NCBI RefSeq assembly: GCF_035918095.1
Contig: NZ_CP109137.1
Span: 2,172,001 to 2,236,000 of the forward strand
Direction: 5' to 3'
Length of the DNA: 64,000 nt
From: Streptomyces sp. NBC_01750
GTDB lineage: Bacteria; Actinomycetota; Actinomycetes; Streptomycetales; Streptomycetaceae
Below the pieces are notes generated by a model. It ran no database searches and was not told the DNA's origin. It saw only the letters and a program-made list of their open reading frames with translations. Positions 1-8,259 of the stretch are shown piece by piece (the first letter of the stretch is position 1; every line of letters begins with the position of its first letter). The translations under genes and the position numbers were made by a program.

Positions 1-408
1 AAGGTCGGCGAGGAGAACGCGCTCAAGGTCCTCGGCGCCTCCGGCGAGGGCGGTCCTGTCGACTGGCACAAGATGGGCGAGGGCTGGTCGTGGGTGCAGC
101 GCGACAAGCAGCTGAACAACGAGGAGGCGGCGCGCGAGGGCTGGGAGCAGGTCAAGCGCGATCTGGCGGCCGAGACGTATCAGCTGTACGTGCTGGATGA
201 GTTCGCGTACCCGATGCACTGGGGGTGGGTGGACACGGACGAGGTGATCTCGGTGCTCCGGGACCGGCCGGGGACGCAGCATGTGGTGATCACCGGGCGC
301 AACGCTCCGGCGGAGCTCGTCGGGTTCGCCGATCTGGTGACCGACATGTCCAAGGTCAAGCACCCGATGGACACCGGTCAGAAGGGGCAGCGGGGCATCG
401 AGTGGTAG
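1..408 (+). CDS. cobO: Cob(I)yrinic acid a,c-diamide adenosyltransferase, C-terminal part (5' end outside window)
   Basis: The open frame runs in from the left edge and ends at TAG 406-408, giving 135 visible residues. The sequence is that of the CobO/BtuR family, which transfers the adenosyl group of ATP to cob(I)yrinic acid a,c-diamide in the cytoplasm. The family's C-terminal half is recognisable: YQLYVLDEFAYPMHWG, the TGRNAPAELVGFADLVTDM stretch and a KGIEW-like end (GQRGIEW). The P-loop half lies before the window. The stop overlaps the GTG start of cobB, so the two are translationally coupled, and the gene heads the visible part of the cobalamin operon. Confidence 0.93.
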   Translation, partial: KVGEENALKVLGASGEGGPVDWHKMGEGWSWVQRDKQLNNEEAAREGWEQVKRDLAAETYQLYVLDEFAYPMHWGWVDTDEVISVLRDRPGTQHVVITGRNAPAELVGFADLVTDMSKVKHPMDTGQKGQRGIEW

Positions 409-1805
409 CACGTCTCGTCATCGCCGCGCCGTCGTCCGGCAGCGGCAAGACCACCGTCGCGACGGGCCTGATGGCGGCCTTCGTCGCGGCGGGCCTCTCC
501 GTGTCCCCGCACAAGGTCGGACCCGACTACATCGACCCGGGCTATCACTCGCTCGCCACGGGACGTCCGGGGCGGAATCTGGACGCGTATCTGTGCGGTA
601 CGGAGCTGATCGCGCCGCTGTTCGCGCACGGCGCGGCGGGCTGCGATCTGGCCGTGGTCGAAGGCGTGATGGGGCTGTACGACGGTGCGGCGGGTGCCGG
701 TGAGCTGGCGTCCACCGCTCAGGTCGCGAAGCTGCTGCGGGCGCCGGTGGTGCTGGTGGTGGACGCGTCCTCGCAGTCGCGGTCGGTGGCGGCGCTGGTG
801 CACGGTTTCGCGTCCTGGGATCCGCAGGTGCGGATCGGGGGCGTGATTCTGAACAAGGTGGCCTCTCAGCGGCACGAGGAGTTGTTGCGGGAGGCGCTGG
901 ACGAGTCGGGGGTGCCGGTGCTTGGGGTGTTGCGGCGGGCGGGCTCGGTGGGGACGCCGAGCCGGCACCTGGGGCTTGTGCCCGTCGCCGAGCGGCGGGC
1001 GGAGGCGGTGGCCTCCGTGGCGGCGACGGCCGAGCAGGTACGGCAGGGGTGTGACCTTCAGGGGCTGCTCGCGCTGGCGCGGAGCGCGCCCGCGCTGACG
1101 GACGCGCCGTGGAACGCCGCGGATGTCGTACCCGCCCCGGACGTGTCCTCGAGCACCGGACAGGCTCCCGTCGAGCCCCTCGGGCGACCGGCGAACGGCC
1201 GCGAGCGGCCCGTCGTCGCCGTTGCCGGCGGGCCCGCGTTCACGTTCTCCTATGCCGAGCACACCGAACTGCTCGCCGCCGCGGGCGCGGACGTCGTCAC
1301 GTTCGACCCTCTCCGGGACGAGCAACTGCCCGAAGGGACGGCGGGGCTCGTCATAGGCGGCGGCTTTCCCGAGGTGTACGCGCCCGAACTGTCCGCCAAC
1401 GACGCGCTGCGCAAGGCCGTCGCCGAGCTGGCGGACTCCGGCGCGCCCGTCGCCGCCGAGTGCGCCGGGCTGCTGTATCTCGCACGCGCCCTGGACGGGC
1501 TGCCGATGTGCGGTGTCCTGGACGCCGAGGCGCGGATGGACGAGCGGCTCACGCTCGGATACCGGGAGGCCGTCGCCGTGAGCGACAGCGTCCTCGCGGC
1601 GGCCGGGACACGCCTGCACGGGCACGAGTTCCACCGCACGGTCATCGAGCCGGCCGCGGGGCCGGGCCCCGCGTGGGGGATGCACCGGCCCGAACGGCGT
1701 GTGGAGGGATTCGTACAGCAGGGCGTGCACGCGAGCTATCTGCATACGCACTGGGCGGCCACGCCCGGCATGGCACGAAGATTCACTGAGAGGTGCGGAG
1801 CATGA
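402..1805 (+). CDS. cobB: Cobyrinic/hydrogenobyrinic acid a,c-diamide synthase
   Basis: This 467-residue protein is the CobB/CbiA family amidotransferase that uses glutamine and ATP to amidate side chains a and c of the corrin ring. A P-loop (SSGSGKTTVATG) lies near residues 11-22. A class I glutamine amidotransferase domain fills the C-terminal part, with the nucleophile Cys in AECAGLLYLA near residue 353 and the catalytic His in HTHWAA near the end. I choose GTG 402, which overlaps the cobO stop, because the family's conserved ARLVIAAP strand begins two codons later. The longer upstream frame is antisense-type noise over cobO. The stop overlaps the cobI ATG. Confidence 0.93.
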   Translation: MVARLVIAAPSSGSGKTTVATGLMAAFVAAGLSVSPHKVGPDYIDPGYHSLATGRPGRNLDAYLCGTELIAPLFAHGAAGCDLAVVEGVMGLYDGAAGAGELASTAQVAKLLRAPVVLVVDASSQSRSVAALVHGFASWDPQVRIGGVILNKVASQRHEELLREALDESGVPVLGVLRRAGSVGTPSRHLGLVPVAERRAEAVASVAATAEQVRQGCDLQGLLALARSAPALTDAPWNAADVVPAPDVSSSTGQAPVEPLGRPANGRERPVVAVAGGPAFTFSYAEHTELLAAAGADVVTFDPLRDEQLPEGTAGLVIGGGFPEVYAPELSANDALRKAVAELADSGAPVAAECAGLLYLARALDGLPMCGVLDAEARMDERLTLGYREAVAVSDSVLAAAGTRLHGHEFHRTVIEPAAGPGPAWGMHRPERRVEGFVQQGVHASYLHTHWAATPGMARRFTERCGA

Positions 1806-2551
1806 GCAGCAGGCTGATCGGTGTCGGAGTCGGGCCGGGCGACCCGGAGTTGGTGACCGTGAAGGGCGTACGCGCGCTTCAGGAGGCCGATGCCGTCGTC
1901 GTACCTGTGATGGCCGGGACCGATGGAACCGACGGGGGTGAGCCCGGGCGCGCCGAGGCGACCGTCCTGCACTACGTGGGCGCGGAGAAGGTCGTACGCG
2001 TCGTCTTCGCGCTCAACGAGCGCACCGACCGTGGCCGTCGTGAGGCCGCCTGGGATGCCGCGGGGGAGCGCGTGGCCGAGCTGCTGCGCGCGCACGGGTC
2101 CGTCGCCTTCGCGACGATCGGCGATCCCAATGTCTACTCGACGTTCACGTATCTCGCGCACACCATCGCCGAACTGGTCCCCGGAACCGCCGTGGAGACC
2201 GTGCCCGGCATCACCGCCATGCAGGATCTGGCGGCCCGCAGCGGCGCCGTCCTCACCGAGGGCACCGAGCCGCTGACCCTGGTGCCCGTGACCGCGGGGT
2301 CCGCCGTGCTCAAGGATGCCCTGGAAGGTCCCGGCACGGTCGTCGCGTACAAGTTCGGGCGGCTCGCGGCGGAGGTGGCCGCCGCGCTGCGCGAGACGGG
2401 ACGAACCGAGGGCGCGGTGTGGGGGTCGGCGCTCGGACTGCCCGAGGAGTCGATCCGGCCGGCCGCGGACCTTGCCGGGGAGCCGCTGCCGTACCTCTCG
2501 ACGCTGATCGTGCCGGCGCCGCGCGACGGTGGCCGCGGAGGCAAGCTGTGA
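1802..2551 (+). CDS. cobI: Precorrin-2 C20-methyltransferase
   Basis: This 249-residue SAM-dependent tetrapyrrole methylase converts precorrin-2 to precorrin-3A. The N-terminal LIGVGVGPGDPELVTVKG motif is the family's SAM-site signature, and FATIGDPNVYSTFTYL and VPGITAMQDLA are the other conserved blocks. ATG 1802 overlaps the cobB stop (ATGA) and has GAGAGG about 10 nt upstream, so I prefer it to the in-frame GTG at 1793. It is the last gene of the first run of cob genes before an opposite-strand transporter. Confidence 0.93.
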   Translation: MSSRLIGVGVGPGDPELVTVKGVRALQEADAVVVPVMAGTDGTDGGEPGRAEATVLHYVGAEKVVRVVFALNERTDRGRREAAWDAAGERVAELLRAHGSVAFATIGDPNVYSTFTYLAHTIAELVPGTAVETVPGITAMQDLAARSGAVLTEGTEPLTLVPVTAGSAVLKDALEGPGTVVAYKFGRLAAEVAAALRETGRTEGAVWGSALGLPEESIRPAADLAGEPLPYLSTLIVPAPRDGGRGGKL

Positions 2552-2589
2552 GTTCGCCACCCTGCCGGCGCGCCGAGTCGCTCCGCGAG

Positions 2590-3315
2590 TCACTCGGCGA
2601 GGCCGACCACCAGCCAGATGAAGCCCACGCCTCCCGCCGTGCACAGCAGGGTGGAGCGGGCGGGGTGGGCGTGGTGTGCCTCGGGGAGGATCTCGGCCGC
2701 GGCGAGATAGAGCAGGGCGCCTGCGAAGAAGCCGAGATAGCTGCCGAGGAGTTCCACCGGCAGCGTGAACAGCAGCGTGGACGCCGCACCGGCGATCGGC
2801 GCGAGCGCGTCCGCGACGAGCATCGCGATCGCCTTTCTGCGCGTGTTCCCGTACAGGCTGGTGATCGTGTACGTGTTGAAACCGTCCGCGAAGTCGTGGG
2901 TGACGACGGCGAGCGCCACGGCCGCGCCCATGCCGCCGCCCACCTGGAACGCGGCGCCGATGGCGATCCCGTCCATCAGGCTGTGGCCGACCATCGCCGC
3001 GGCCGCCGTCAGCCCCACCTGGGGCACCCGCTCGGCCTCGTCAGCCCCGTGCGCCGCCTGACGAACGGCCAGCAGCCGCTCCACCAGGTGCGCCGCGAGG
3101 AAGCCGCCGACAAAGAGCAGCAGCCCCTGCGGCACCCCGAACACCTTGTGGCCGGCCGCCTCCAGCGCCTCCGGCAGCAGGTCCAGGCCGACCACGCCGA
3201 GCATCAGCCCGCCGGCCAGACCGAGTACGAGGTGGCGGCGGTCGGTGACGCGTTGCGCCGTCCAGCCGCCGAACAGCGTCATCAGGAACGCGCCGAGCGC
3301 GACGAACACCGCCAT
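2590..3315 (-). CDS. ZIP-family divalent metal transporter
   Basis: This 241-residue, very hydrophobic protein has about seven to eight predicted membrane spans. It has the ZIP/ZupT layout, with a first half (GGLMLGVVGLDLLPEALEAAG), then a central helix with the metal-site residues (AAMVGHSLMDGIAIGAAF) and VTHDFADGFN, then ILPEAHHAHPAR near the C-terminus. ZIP proteins move Zn, Fe, Mn or Co into the cytoplasm. It lies inside the cobalamin cluster on the other strand, between cobI and cobM. Cobalt as the cargo is suggested only by this location and is not visible in the sequence. It is convergent with cobI and divergent from cobM. Confidence 0.88.
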   Translation of the reverse strand: MAVFVALGAFLMTLFGGWTAQRVTDRRHLVLGLAGGLMLGVVGLDLLPEALEAAGHKVFGVPQGLLLFVGGFLAAHLVERLLAVRQAAHGADEAERVPQVGLTAAAAMVGHSLMDGIAIGAAFQVGGGMGAAVALAVVTHDFADGFNTYTITSLYGNTRRKAIAMLVADALAPIAGAASTLLFTLPVELLGSYLGFFAGALLYLAAAEILPEAHHAHPARSTLLCTAGGVGFIWLVVGLAE

Positions 3316-3406
3316 GCGCCCTTGCTAGCCGATTGACCCGCCTCTTCGCACGCTCCCCATCGAGATCCGCCCGAATCACCCGAATGACCCGAGAGGACCC
3401 CCGCTC

Positions 3407-4228
3407 ATGGCCGATGCCGCCACTCACGGCAAGGTGACCTTCGTCGGCGCCGGCCCTGGCGCCGCCGATCTGCTGACGTTCCGCGCCGCCCGTGCCATCG
3501 CCGACGCCGACATCGTCATCTGGGCGGCGAGCCTGGTGCAGGCCGACGTCCTTGACCACGCCCGCGAGGGCGCCGAGATCCTCGACTCGGCGGCCATGTC
3601 GCTCGAGGACGTCGTCGCCGTGTACGAGCGGGCGCTCGACGAGGGCCTGCGGGTCGCCAGGATCCACTCCGGCGACCCCGCCCTCTGGGGCGGCACCCAG
3701 GAGCAGCTCGACCGGTGTGTGGATCTCGGCCTGGAGGTCGAGATCGTGCCGGGCGTCTCGTCGTTCTCGGCGGTCGCCGCGATCGCGCAGCGCGAGCTGA
3801 CGATCCCGGAGGTCGCGCAGTCCGTGATCCTGACCCGGCTCGGCGGCGGCAAGACGCCGATGCCGCCGGGCGAGGAGGTACGGGAGTTCGCGCGGCACGG
3901 CACGACGATGGCCCTCTTCCTGTCGGCGGCACGCTCGGGCCAGTTGACGCAGGAGCTGCTGGAGGGCGGCTATCCGACGAGTACGCCGGTGGTCATCGCG
4001 TACCAGGCGACCTGGCCGGAGGAGCTGATCCTGCGCTGCACGATCGGCACGCTGGAGGAGACCGTCAAGGAGCACAAGCTCTGGAAGCACACGCTGTTCC
4101 TGGTCGGTCCGGCGCTGGCGGCTTCCGGTACGCGCTCGCACCTGTACCACCCGGGGCACTTCCACGGCTTCCGGAAGGCCGATCCGGCCGCCCGCAAGGC
4201 GCTGCGCGCGCAGGGCGCGACACCGTGA
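3407..4228 (+). CDS. cobM: Precorrin-4 C11-methyltransferase
   Basis: This 273-residue tetrapyrrole methylase forms precorrin-5 from precorrin-4. Conserved blocks are KVTFVGAGPGAADLLTFRA at the N-terminus, IHSGDPALWGGTQEQ, EIVPGVSSFSAVAA and LTRLGGGKTPMP. GAGAGGACC lies upstream of ATG 3407. The 91 bases between it and the divergent ZIP gene probably hold the promoter that restarts cob transcription. The stop TGA 4226-4228 overlaps the cobL GTG start. Confidence 0.93.
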   Translation: MADAATHGKVTFVGAGPGAADLLTFRAARAIADADIVIWAASLVQADVLDHAREGAEILDSAAMSLEDVVAVYERALDEGLRVARIHSGDPALWGGTQEQLDRCVDLGLEVEIVPGVSSFSAVAAIAQRELTIPEVAQSVILTRLGGGKTPMPPGEEVREFARHGTTMALFLSAARSGQLTQELLEGGYPTSTPVVIAYQATWPEELILRCTIGTLEETVKEHKLWKHTLFLVGPALAASGTRSHLYHPGHFHGFRKADPAARKALRAQGATP

Positions 4229-5490
4229 TCACGGTCATCGGTACGGGGACGGGCGTACCGCTCTCCGTACGCGACGGCGAGGCGCTCGCCGCGGCCACGC
4301 TGGTGGTGGGTGCCCGGCGGCATCTGACGGCGGCGTGCCGTGCGGCCGATGTGCCCGCCGACGCGCAACAGCTGGTGCTGGGGCCGCTCGCGCCGGCGCT
4401 CGATGTGATCGGGAAGAAGCTGGCCGGCGGCGCGGCCGGGGTGGTGGTGCTGGCCTCGGGCGACCCCGGATTCTTCGGGATCGTACGGGCGTTGGCCGAG
4501 CGGTTCGGCGCGGACGCGCTGGACGTCCGGCCGGGGGCGCCGTCGGTGGCGGTCGCCTTCGCGCGGATCGGATTGCCGTGGGACGACGCGGTCGTCGTCA
4601 GCGCGCACGGCCGTGATCTGCGAACCGCGGTCAATGTGTGCCGAGCGCATCCCAAGACCGTTGTGCTGACCGGTCCCGGCTCGGGGCCCGCGGAGCTGGG
4701 CGCCGAGCTGGCGTACCGGGCCACGGAGCGGACGCTGGTGGTGGCGACGGCGCTCGGCGACCCGGCGCACGAGCGGATCGAGAGGATGTCGCCCGCGGAG
4801 GCGGCGGCGCGCGAGTGGGACGCGGTGAGCGTGGTGCTCTGCCTGGACGAGCGGCGGGCGCTGTCGCCGGCGCAGCGGACGGTCTCGGTGCCCACCGGTC
4901 CGGACCGGTGGGCGCTGTCCGAGGGAGAGTTCGAACACCGCGACTCGATGATCACCAAGTTCGAGGTGCGGGCGCTGGCGCTGGCCCGGCTCGGGCCGCG
5001 TACGGGCGACCTCGTGTGGGACATCGGCGCGGGGTCCGGTTCGGTCGCCGTGGAGTGCGCGCGGTTCGGCGCGGCGGTGGTGGCCGTGGAGAAGACCTCC
5101 GACGGCGTGGAGCGGATCCGCGCGAACGCGGCCGCGCACGGTGTGGACGTACGGGCCGTGCACGGCGCGGCACCGACGGTGCTCTCCCATCTGGCGGACC
5201 CTGACGCGGTGTTCATCGGCGGGGGCGGCGCGGAACTGCCCGCGATCGTCACCGCGTGCGCGCGGCGGGCCCGGCGCACGGTGGTGATCGCGCTGGCCGC
5301 GCTGGACCGGGTGGCGGCGGTACGGGCCGCGCTGGCCGCCGCCGGGTTGGTGTCCGACGGCGTACTGCTGCACTCGTCACGGCTGGCCCCGCTGCCCGGA
5401 GATGTGACACGGCTGGCGGCCGTCAACCCCGTCTTCCTGCTGTGGGGCGACCGCCCCGCGGATTCGGTGAACGAAGGAGCAATTCAGTGA
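4225..5490 (+). CDS. cobL: Precorrin-6Y C5,15-methyltransferase (decarboxylating), CbiE-CbiT fusion
   Basis: This 421-residue bifunctional enzyme methylates C5 and C15 and decarboxylates the acetate side chain of precorrin-6B. The CbiE methylase domain covers roughly residues 1-200 (VIGTGTGVPLSVRDGE and VVLASGDPGFFGIVRA). The CbiT class I methyltransferase covers residues 240-400, with the SAM loop DIGAGSGSVAVECARFG near residue 265. GTG 4225 overlaps the cobM stop, and the family's first strand (VITVIGTG) starts there. The stop overlaps the next GTG. Confidence 0.92.
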   Translation: MITVIGTGTGVPLSVRDGEALAAATLVVGARRHLTAACRAADVPADAQQLVLGPLAPALDVIGKKLAGGAAGVVVLASGDPGFFGIVRALAERFGADALDVRPGAPSVAVAFARIGLPWDDAVVVSAHGRDLRTAVNVCRAHPKTVVLTGPGSGPAELGAELAYRATERTLVVATALGDPAHERIERMSPAEAAAREWDAVSVVLCLDERRALSPAQRTVSVPTGPDRWALSEGEFEHRDSMITKFEVRALALARLGPRTGDLVWDIGAGSGSVAVECARFGAAVVAVEKTSDGVERIRANAAAHGVDVRAVHGAAPTVLSHLADPDAVFIGGGGAELPAIVTACARRARRTVVIALAALDRVAAVRAALAAAGLVSDGVLLHSSRLAPLPGDVTRLAAVNPVFLLWGDRPADSVNEGAIQ

Positions 5491-7208
5491 TCGGCCTGAT
5501 CTCCGCGACGGCGGCGGGCGCCGCCGCCCGCGACCGGCTGGCCGCGGCCTGGCCCGGCCGCACCCGGGTGTACGAGGGCCCGGTGCGCGAGTCGGTGGAG
5601 CGCGCGTTCGCGGAGTGCGAGCAGCTGGTGTGCTTCCTGGCGACGGGTGCGGTGGTACGGCTGATCGCCCCGCTGCTCGCGGGCAAGTCGGCGGACCCGG
5701 GCGTGGTGTGCGTGGACGAGGCGCAGCGGTTCGCGGTGTCGCTGCTGGGCGGCCACGGCGGCGGCGCGAACGAGCTGGCGGCGGACGTCGCGGACGTCCT
5801 GGGCTGCGCTCCGGTGGTGACGACGGCGACGGACGCGACGGACATCCATGGCCTGGACACGCTGGGCCTGCCGGTGGAGGGCGCGGTCGCGGCGGTGACG
5901 CGGGCGGTGCTGGACGGCGAGCCGGTGGCGCTGCGGGCGGACGCGGTGTGGCCGCTGCCGCCGCTGCCGCCGAATGTGCGTGCTGAGGCGGGTACTGACG
6001 GTGCCCCGAACGTGGGTGCCGGCGCGACCGCGGTCCTCCGGGTGACCGACCGGCTCGTCGAACCGGGCGCACGGGAAGCCGTGTTGCGGCCCGCGTCGCT
6101 CGTCGTCGGGGTCGGAGCGTCCAAGGGCGCTTCCGTCGAGGAGGTGCTCGGGCTCGTCGAGGAGTCGCTGCGCGACGCCGGGCTCTCCGTGCTGAGCGTC
6201 GTGGAGCTGGCGACGGTCGAGGCGAAGGCGGAGGAGCCCGGGATCGTCGGAGCCGCGGAGCGGCTCGGAGTGCCGGTCGTCACGTACGCGGCGCAGCAGC
6301 TGTCCTCGGTCACCGTGCCGAACCCCTCCGGCGCGCCGCTCGCCGCCGTGGGGACTCCGTCGGTCGCGGAGGCCGCCGCGCTCATGGGCGGAGGCGAACT
6401 CCTGGTCCCGAAGCGGAAGTCGAACCCCGAGGGGCGCGCGGCGATGGCGACCTGCGCGGTCGTGCGCAGGCCGCGGCGCGGCCGGCTGGCCGTGGTCGGA
6501 CTCGGGCCCGGGGCCCGCGATCTCCTCACTCCGCGCGCCACCGAGGAGCTGCGGCGCGCCTCCGTACTGGTCGGGCTCGATCAGTACGTCGACCAGATCC
6601 GCGACCTGCTCAGGCCCGGCACGCGCGTGATCGAGTCCGGCCTCGGGGCGGAGGAGGAACGGGCCCGTACGGCAGTGGCCGAGGCCCGCTCCGGACATGC
6701 GGTCGCACTGATCGGGAGCGGTGACGCGGGCGTGTACGCGATGGCCTCGCCCGCGCTCGCCGAGGCGTCCGACGACATCGACGTGGTCGGCGTACCGGGC
6801 GTCACTGCGGCGCTCGCGGCAGCAGCGATCCTGGGTGCGCCGCTCGGGCACGACCATGTCTCGATCAGCCTGTCCGATCTGCACACCCCGTGGGAGATCA
6901 TCGAGCGCCGGGTGCGGGCCGCCGCGGAGGCGGACATCGTCGTCACCTTCTACAACCCGCGCAGCCGCGGCCGCGACTGGCAGCTCCCGAAGGCGCTGAC
7001 GATCCTCGCCGGGCACCGGGAGCCGGGGACGCCCGTGGGTGTCGTACGCAACGCGTCGCGCGTGGACGAATCCAGCCGCGTGACAACACTCGCCGGACTG
7101 GATCCGACGACGGTGGACATGATGACGGTCGTGACGGTCGGCAACACGGCCACGCGCGAGATCGCGGGCCGTATGGTGACGCCGCGCGGCTACCGGTGGC
7201 AGTCGTGA
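5487..7208 (+). CDS. cobJ: Fused cobalt-precorrin-5A hydrolase / precorrin-3B C17-methyltransferase
   Basis: This 573-residue fusion has CbiG at residues 1-320 and CobJ at residues 330-573. CbiG is recognised by CFLATGAVVRLIAPLLAGK, DPGVVCVDE, LLGGHGGGANELA and the C-terminal subdomain block GVGASKGASVEEVLGL. CobJ is recognised by LAVVGLGPGARDLLTPRA, IGSGDAGVYAMASP and the family mark FYNPRSRGRDWQL. The fusion is common in actinobacteria. AAGGAG lies 8 nt before GTG 5487, which overlaps the cobL stop. The role of the hydrolase half in an otherwise aerobic pathway is not evident from the sequence. Confidence 0.92.
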   Translation: MIGLISATAAGAAARDRLAAAWPGRTRVYEGPVRESVERAFAECEQLVCFLATGAVVRLIAPLLAGKSADPGVVCVDEAQRFAVSLLGGHGGGANELAADVADVLGCAPVVTTATDATDIHGLDTLGLPVEGAVAAVTRAVLDGEPVALRADAVWPLPPLPPNVRAEAGTDGAPNVGAGATAVLRVTDRLVEPGAREAVLRPASLVVGVGASKGASVEEVLGLVEESLRDAGLSVLSVVELATVEAKAEEPGIVGAAERLGVPVVTYAAQQLSSVTVPNPSGAPLAAVGTPSVAEAAALMGGGELLVPKRKSNPEGRAAMATCAVVRRPRRGRLAVVGLGPGARDLLTPRATEELRRASVLVGLDQYVDQIRDLLRPGTRVIESGLGAEEERARTAVAEARSGHAVALIGSGDAGVYAMASPALAEASDDIDVVGVPGVTAALAAAAILGAPLGHDHVSISLSDLHTPWEIIERRVRAAAEADIVVTFYNPRSRGRDWQLPKALTILAGHREPGTPVGVVRNASRVDESSRVTTLAGLDPTTVDMMTVVTVGNTATREIAGRMVTPRGYRWQS

Positions 7209-7678
7209 GGGCGCGCGGCGACGCGCTCGCGAGCGCGGAGGGGCGCGGGGCGCGTGTGCCCTGCCCCGGCGGCGGGTCGACCGCCGGAAGGGCACCCCGT
7301 CACGCGGGCACGGGCACAGGCACGAGCACGGACGCAGGCACGGACGCAGGCACAGGCACATGCGCGAGCACGGGCACAGGCAGGCGCGCAGGCACAGGCA
7401 GGCGCGCAGGCACAGGCAGGCGCGCAGGCGAGCACGGCACACCCGTGTCGCGTCCCGGCAGCGCCCAGGCCTGTCCGCCGTCGCCGCCGGCCGCGCCCGC
7501 CCGAGCGGGACTGGACCACGCGCCCACGGCCCGCTCCGCCGGTGGCGCTCCCGCCCGGTCCTCGGCCCTCCGCAGCACCCCAGCCACATGGCGCGGACCG
7601 CTCACCCCTTCGCGCCCGCCGGCGACCGCCGGCACCGCACCCCTCACCCACCGCCGCCACCCCGGAGTCGCCTCGTGA
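7205..7678 (+). CDS. Low-complexity coupled ORF between cobJ and cobH (unrecognised)
   Basis: I do not recognise this 157-residue frame. GTG 7205 overlaps the cobJ stop (GTGA), and its own TGA 7676-7678 overlaps the cobH GTG, so it is open across the whole gap in the one frame that couples both neighbours. The middle (residues about 33-75) is a Gly/Thr/Ala/Arg repeat made by short tandem DNA repeats. The rest is Pro/Ala/Ser-rich, with no hydrophobic core and no motif. It could be a real linker peptide that maintains coupling, or repeat expansion in a spacer that happens to stay open. Confidence 0.35.
   Translation: MRARGDALASAEGRGARVPCPGGGSTAGRAPRHAGTGTGTSTDAGTDAGTGTCASTGTGRRAGTGRRAGTGRRAGEHGTPVSRPGSAQACPPSPPAAPARAGLDHAPTARSAGGAPARSSALRSTPATWRGPLTPSRPPATAGTAPLTHRRHPGVAS
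7303..7440 (+). repeat. Short tandem repeat tract (6-bp phase, 18-bp units)
   Basis: This GC-rich tract has hexamer-phased degenerate repeats (GGCACA, GGACGC, GGCACG). It ends in about three copies of an 18-bp unit GCGCGCAGGCACAGGCAG between about 7384 and 7438. The period is a multiple of three, so copy-number change keeps the reading frame between cobJ and cobH. Confidence 0.8.
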
Positions 7679-8259
7679 CCCGCGTCGTCCATCCCATCGA
7701 GCAGGAGTCGTTCCGACGGCTCCGGTCCCGGCTCGATACCAGCGGGTTTCAGCCACTGACGCGGGCCGTCGTGGAGCGGGTCATCCACTCCGCCGCCGAT
7801 CTCGAGTACGCCACCGATCTCGTCTGCGACGAGACCTCCCTCGCCGCAGCGCACGACGCGCTGCACACCGGTTCGCCGGTCGTCGCCGATGTCGAGATGG
7901 TCGCCGCCGGGATCACCCGGCGCGAGACCGTCTGCAGGCTGAGGGACGCCAGGTCCGGCCCGGGGCTCACCCGTTCCGCGCACGCGATCCGCCTCGCGTA
8001 CGAGCAGGTCGGGCCCGGCGCGATCTGGGTGATCGGCTGTGCGCCGACCGCTCTCGAGGAGCTACTCGTCCTCGACGCCGCTCCCGCGCTGGTCATCGGG
8101 CTGCCCGTCGGTTTCGTCGGCGCGGCCGAGTCCAAGGCCGCGCTGCGCGAGAGCGGGCTGCCGGCCGTCAGCAACCTGTCCGAAAAGGGCGGCAGCGCCG
8201 TCGCCGCGGCCGCACTCAATGCTCTGCTGTACCACCCCCACACCAAGGAGAACGCGTGA
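7675..8259 (+). CDS. cobH: Precorrin-8X methylmutase
   Basis: This 194-residue protein catalyses the C11 to C12 methyl shift that gives hydrogenobyrinic acid. Family blocks seen are HPIEQESFRRLRSRLD, ERVIHSAADLEYATDL, VVADVEMVAAGITRR, IGCAPTALEEL, GLPVGFVGAAESKAALRES and SEKGGSAVAAAALNAL. GTG 7675 sits on the stop of the preceding low-complexity ORF with GGAG about 10 nt upstream. Earlier in-frame ATGs lie inside the repeat tract and would add a low-complexity leader. The stop overlaps the cbiX GTG. Confidence 0.92.
   Translation: MTRVVHPIEQESFRRLRSRLDTSGFQPLTRAVVERVIHSAADLEYATDLVCDETSLAAAHDALHTGSPVVADVEMVAAGITRRETVCRLRDARSGPGLTRSAHAIRLAYEQVGPGAIWVIGCAPTALEELLVLDAAPALVIGLPVGFVGAAESKAALRESGLPAVSNLSEKGGSAVAAAALNALLYHPHTKENA

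Noticed and set aside
378..1751. Long minus-strand ORF over cobB
   Set aside because: Arg/His/Pro-rich shadow with no protein motifs. The plus strand encodes a clear cobyrinate diamide synthase.
7303..7440. CRISPR array
   Set aside because: Repeats are contiguous 6- and 18-bp tandem units without unique spacers and there are no cas genes.
5484..7589. 701-residue minus-strand ORF with Cys/Leu repeats
   Set aside because: Antisense shadow of cobJ and of the repeat tract. The Cys/Leu repeat is the reverse reading of the GGCACAGGC units.
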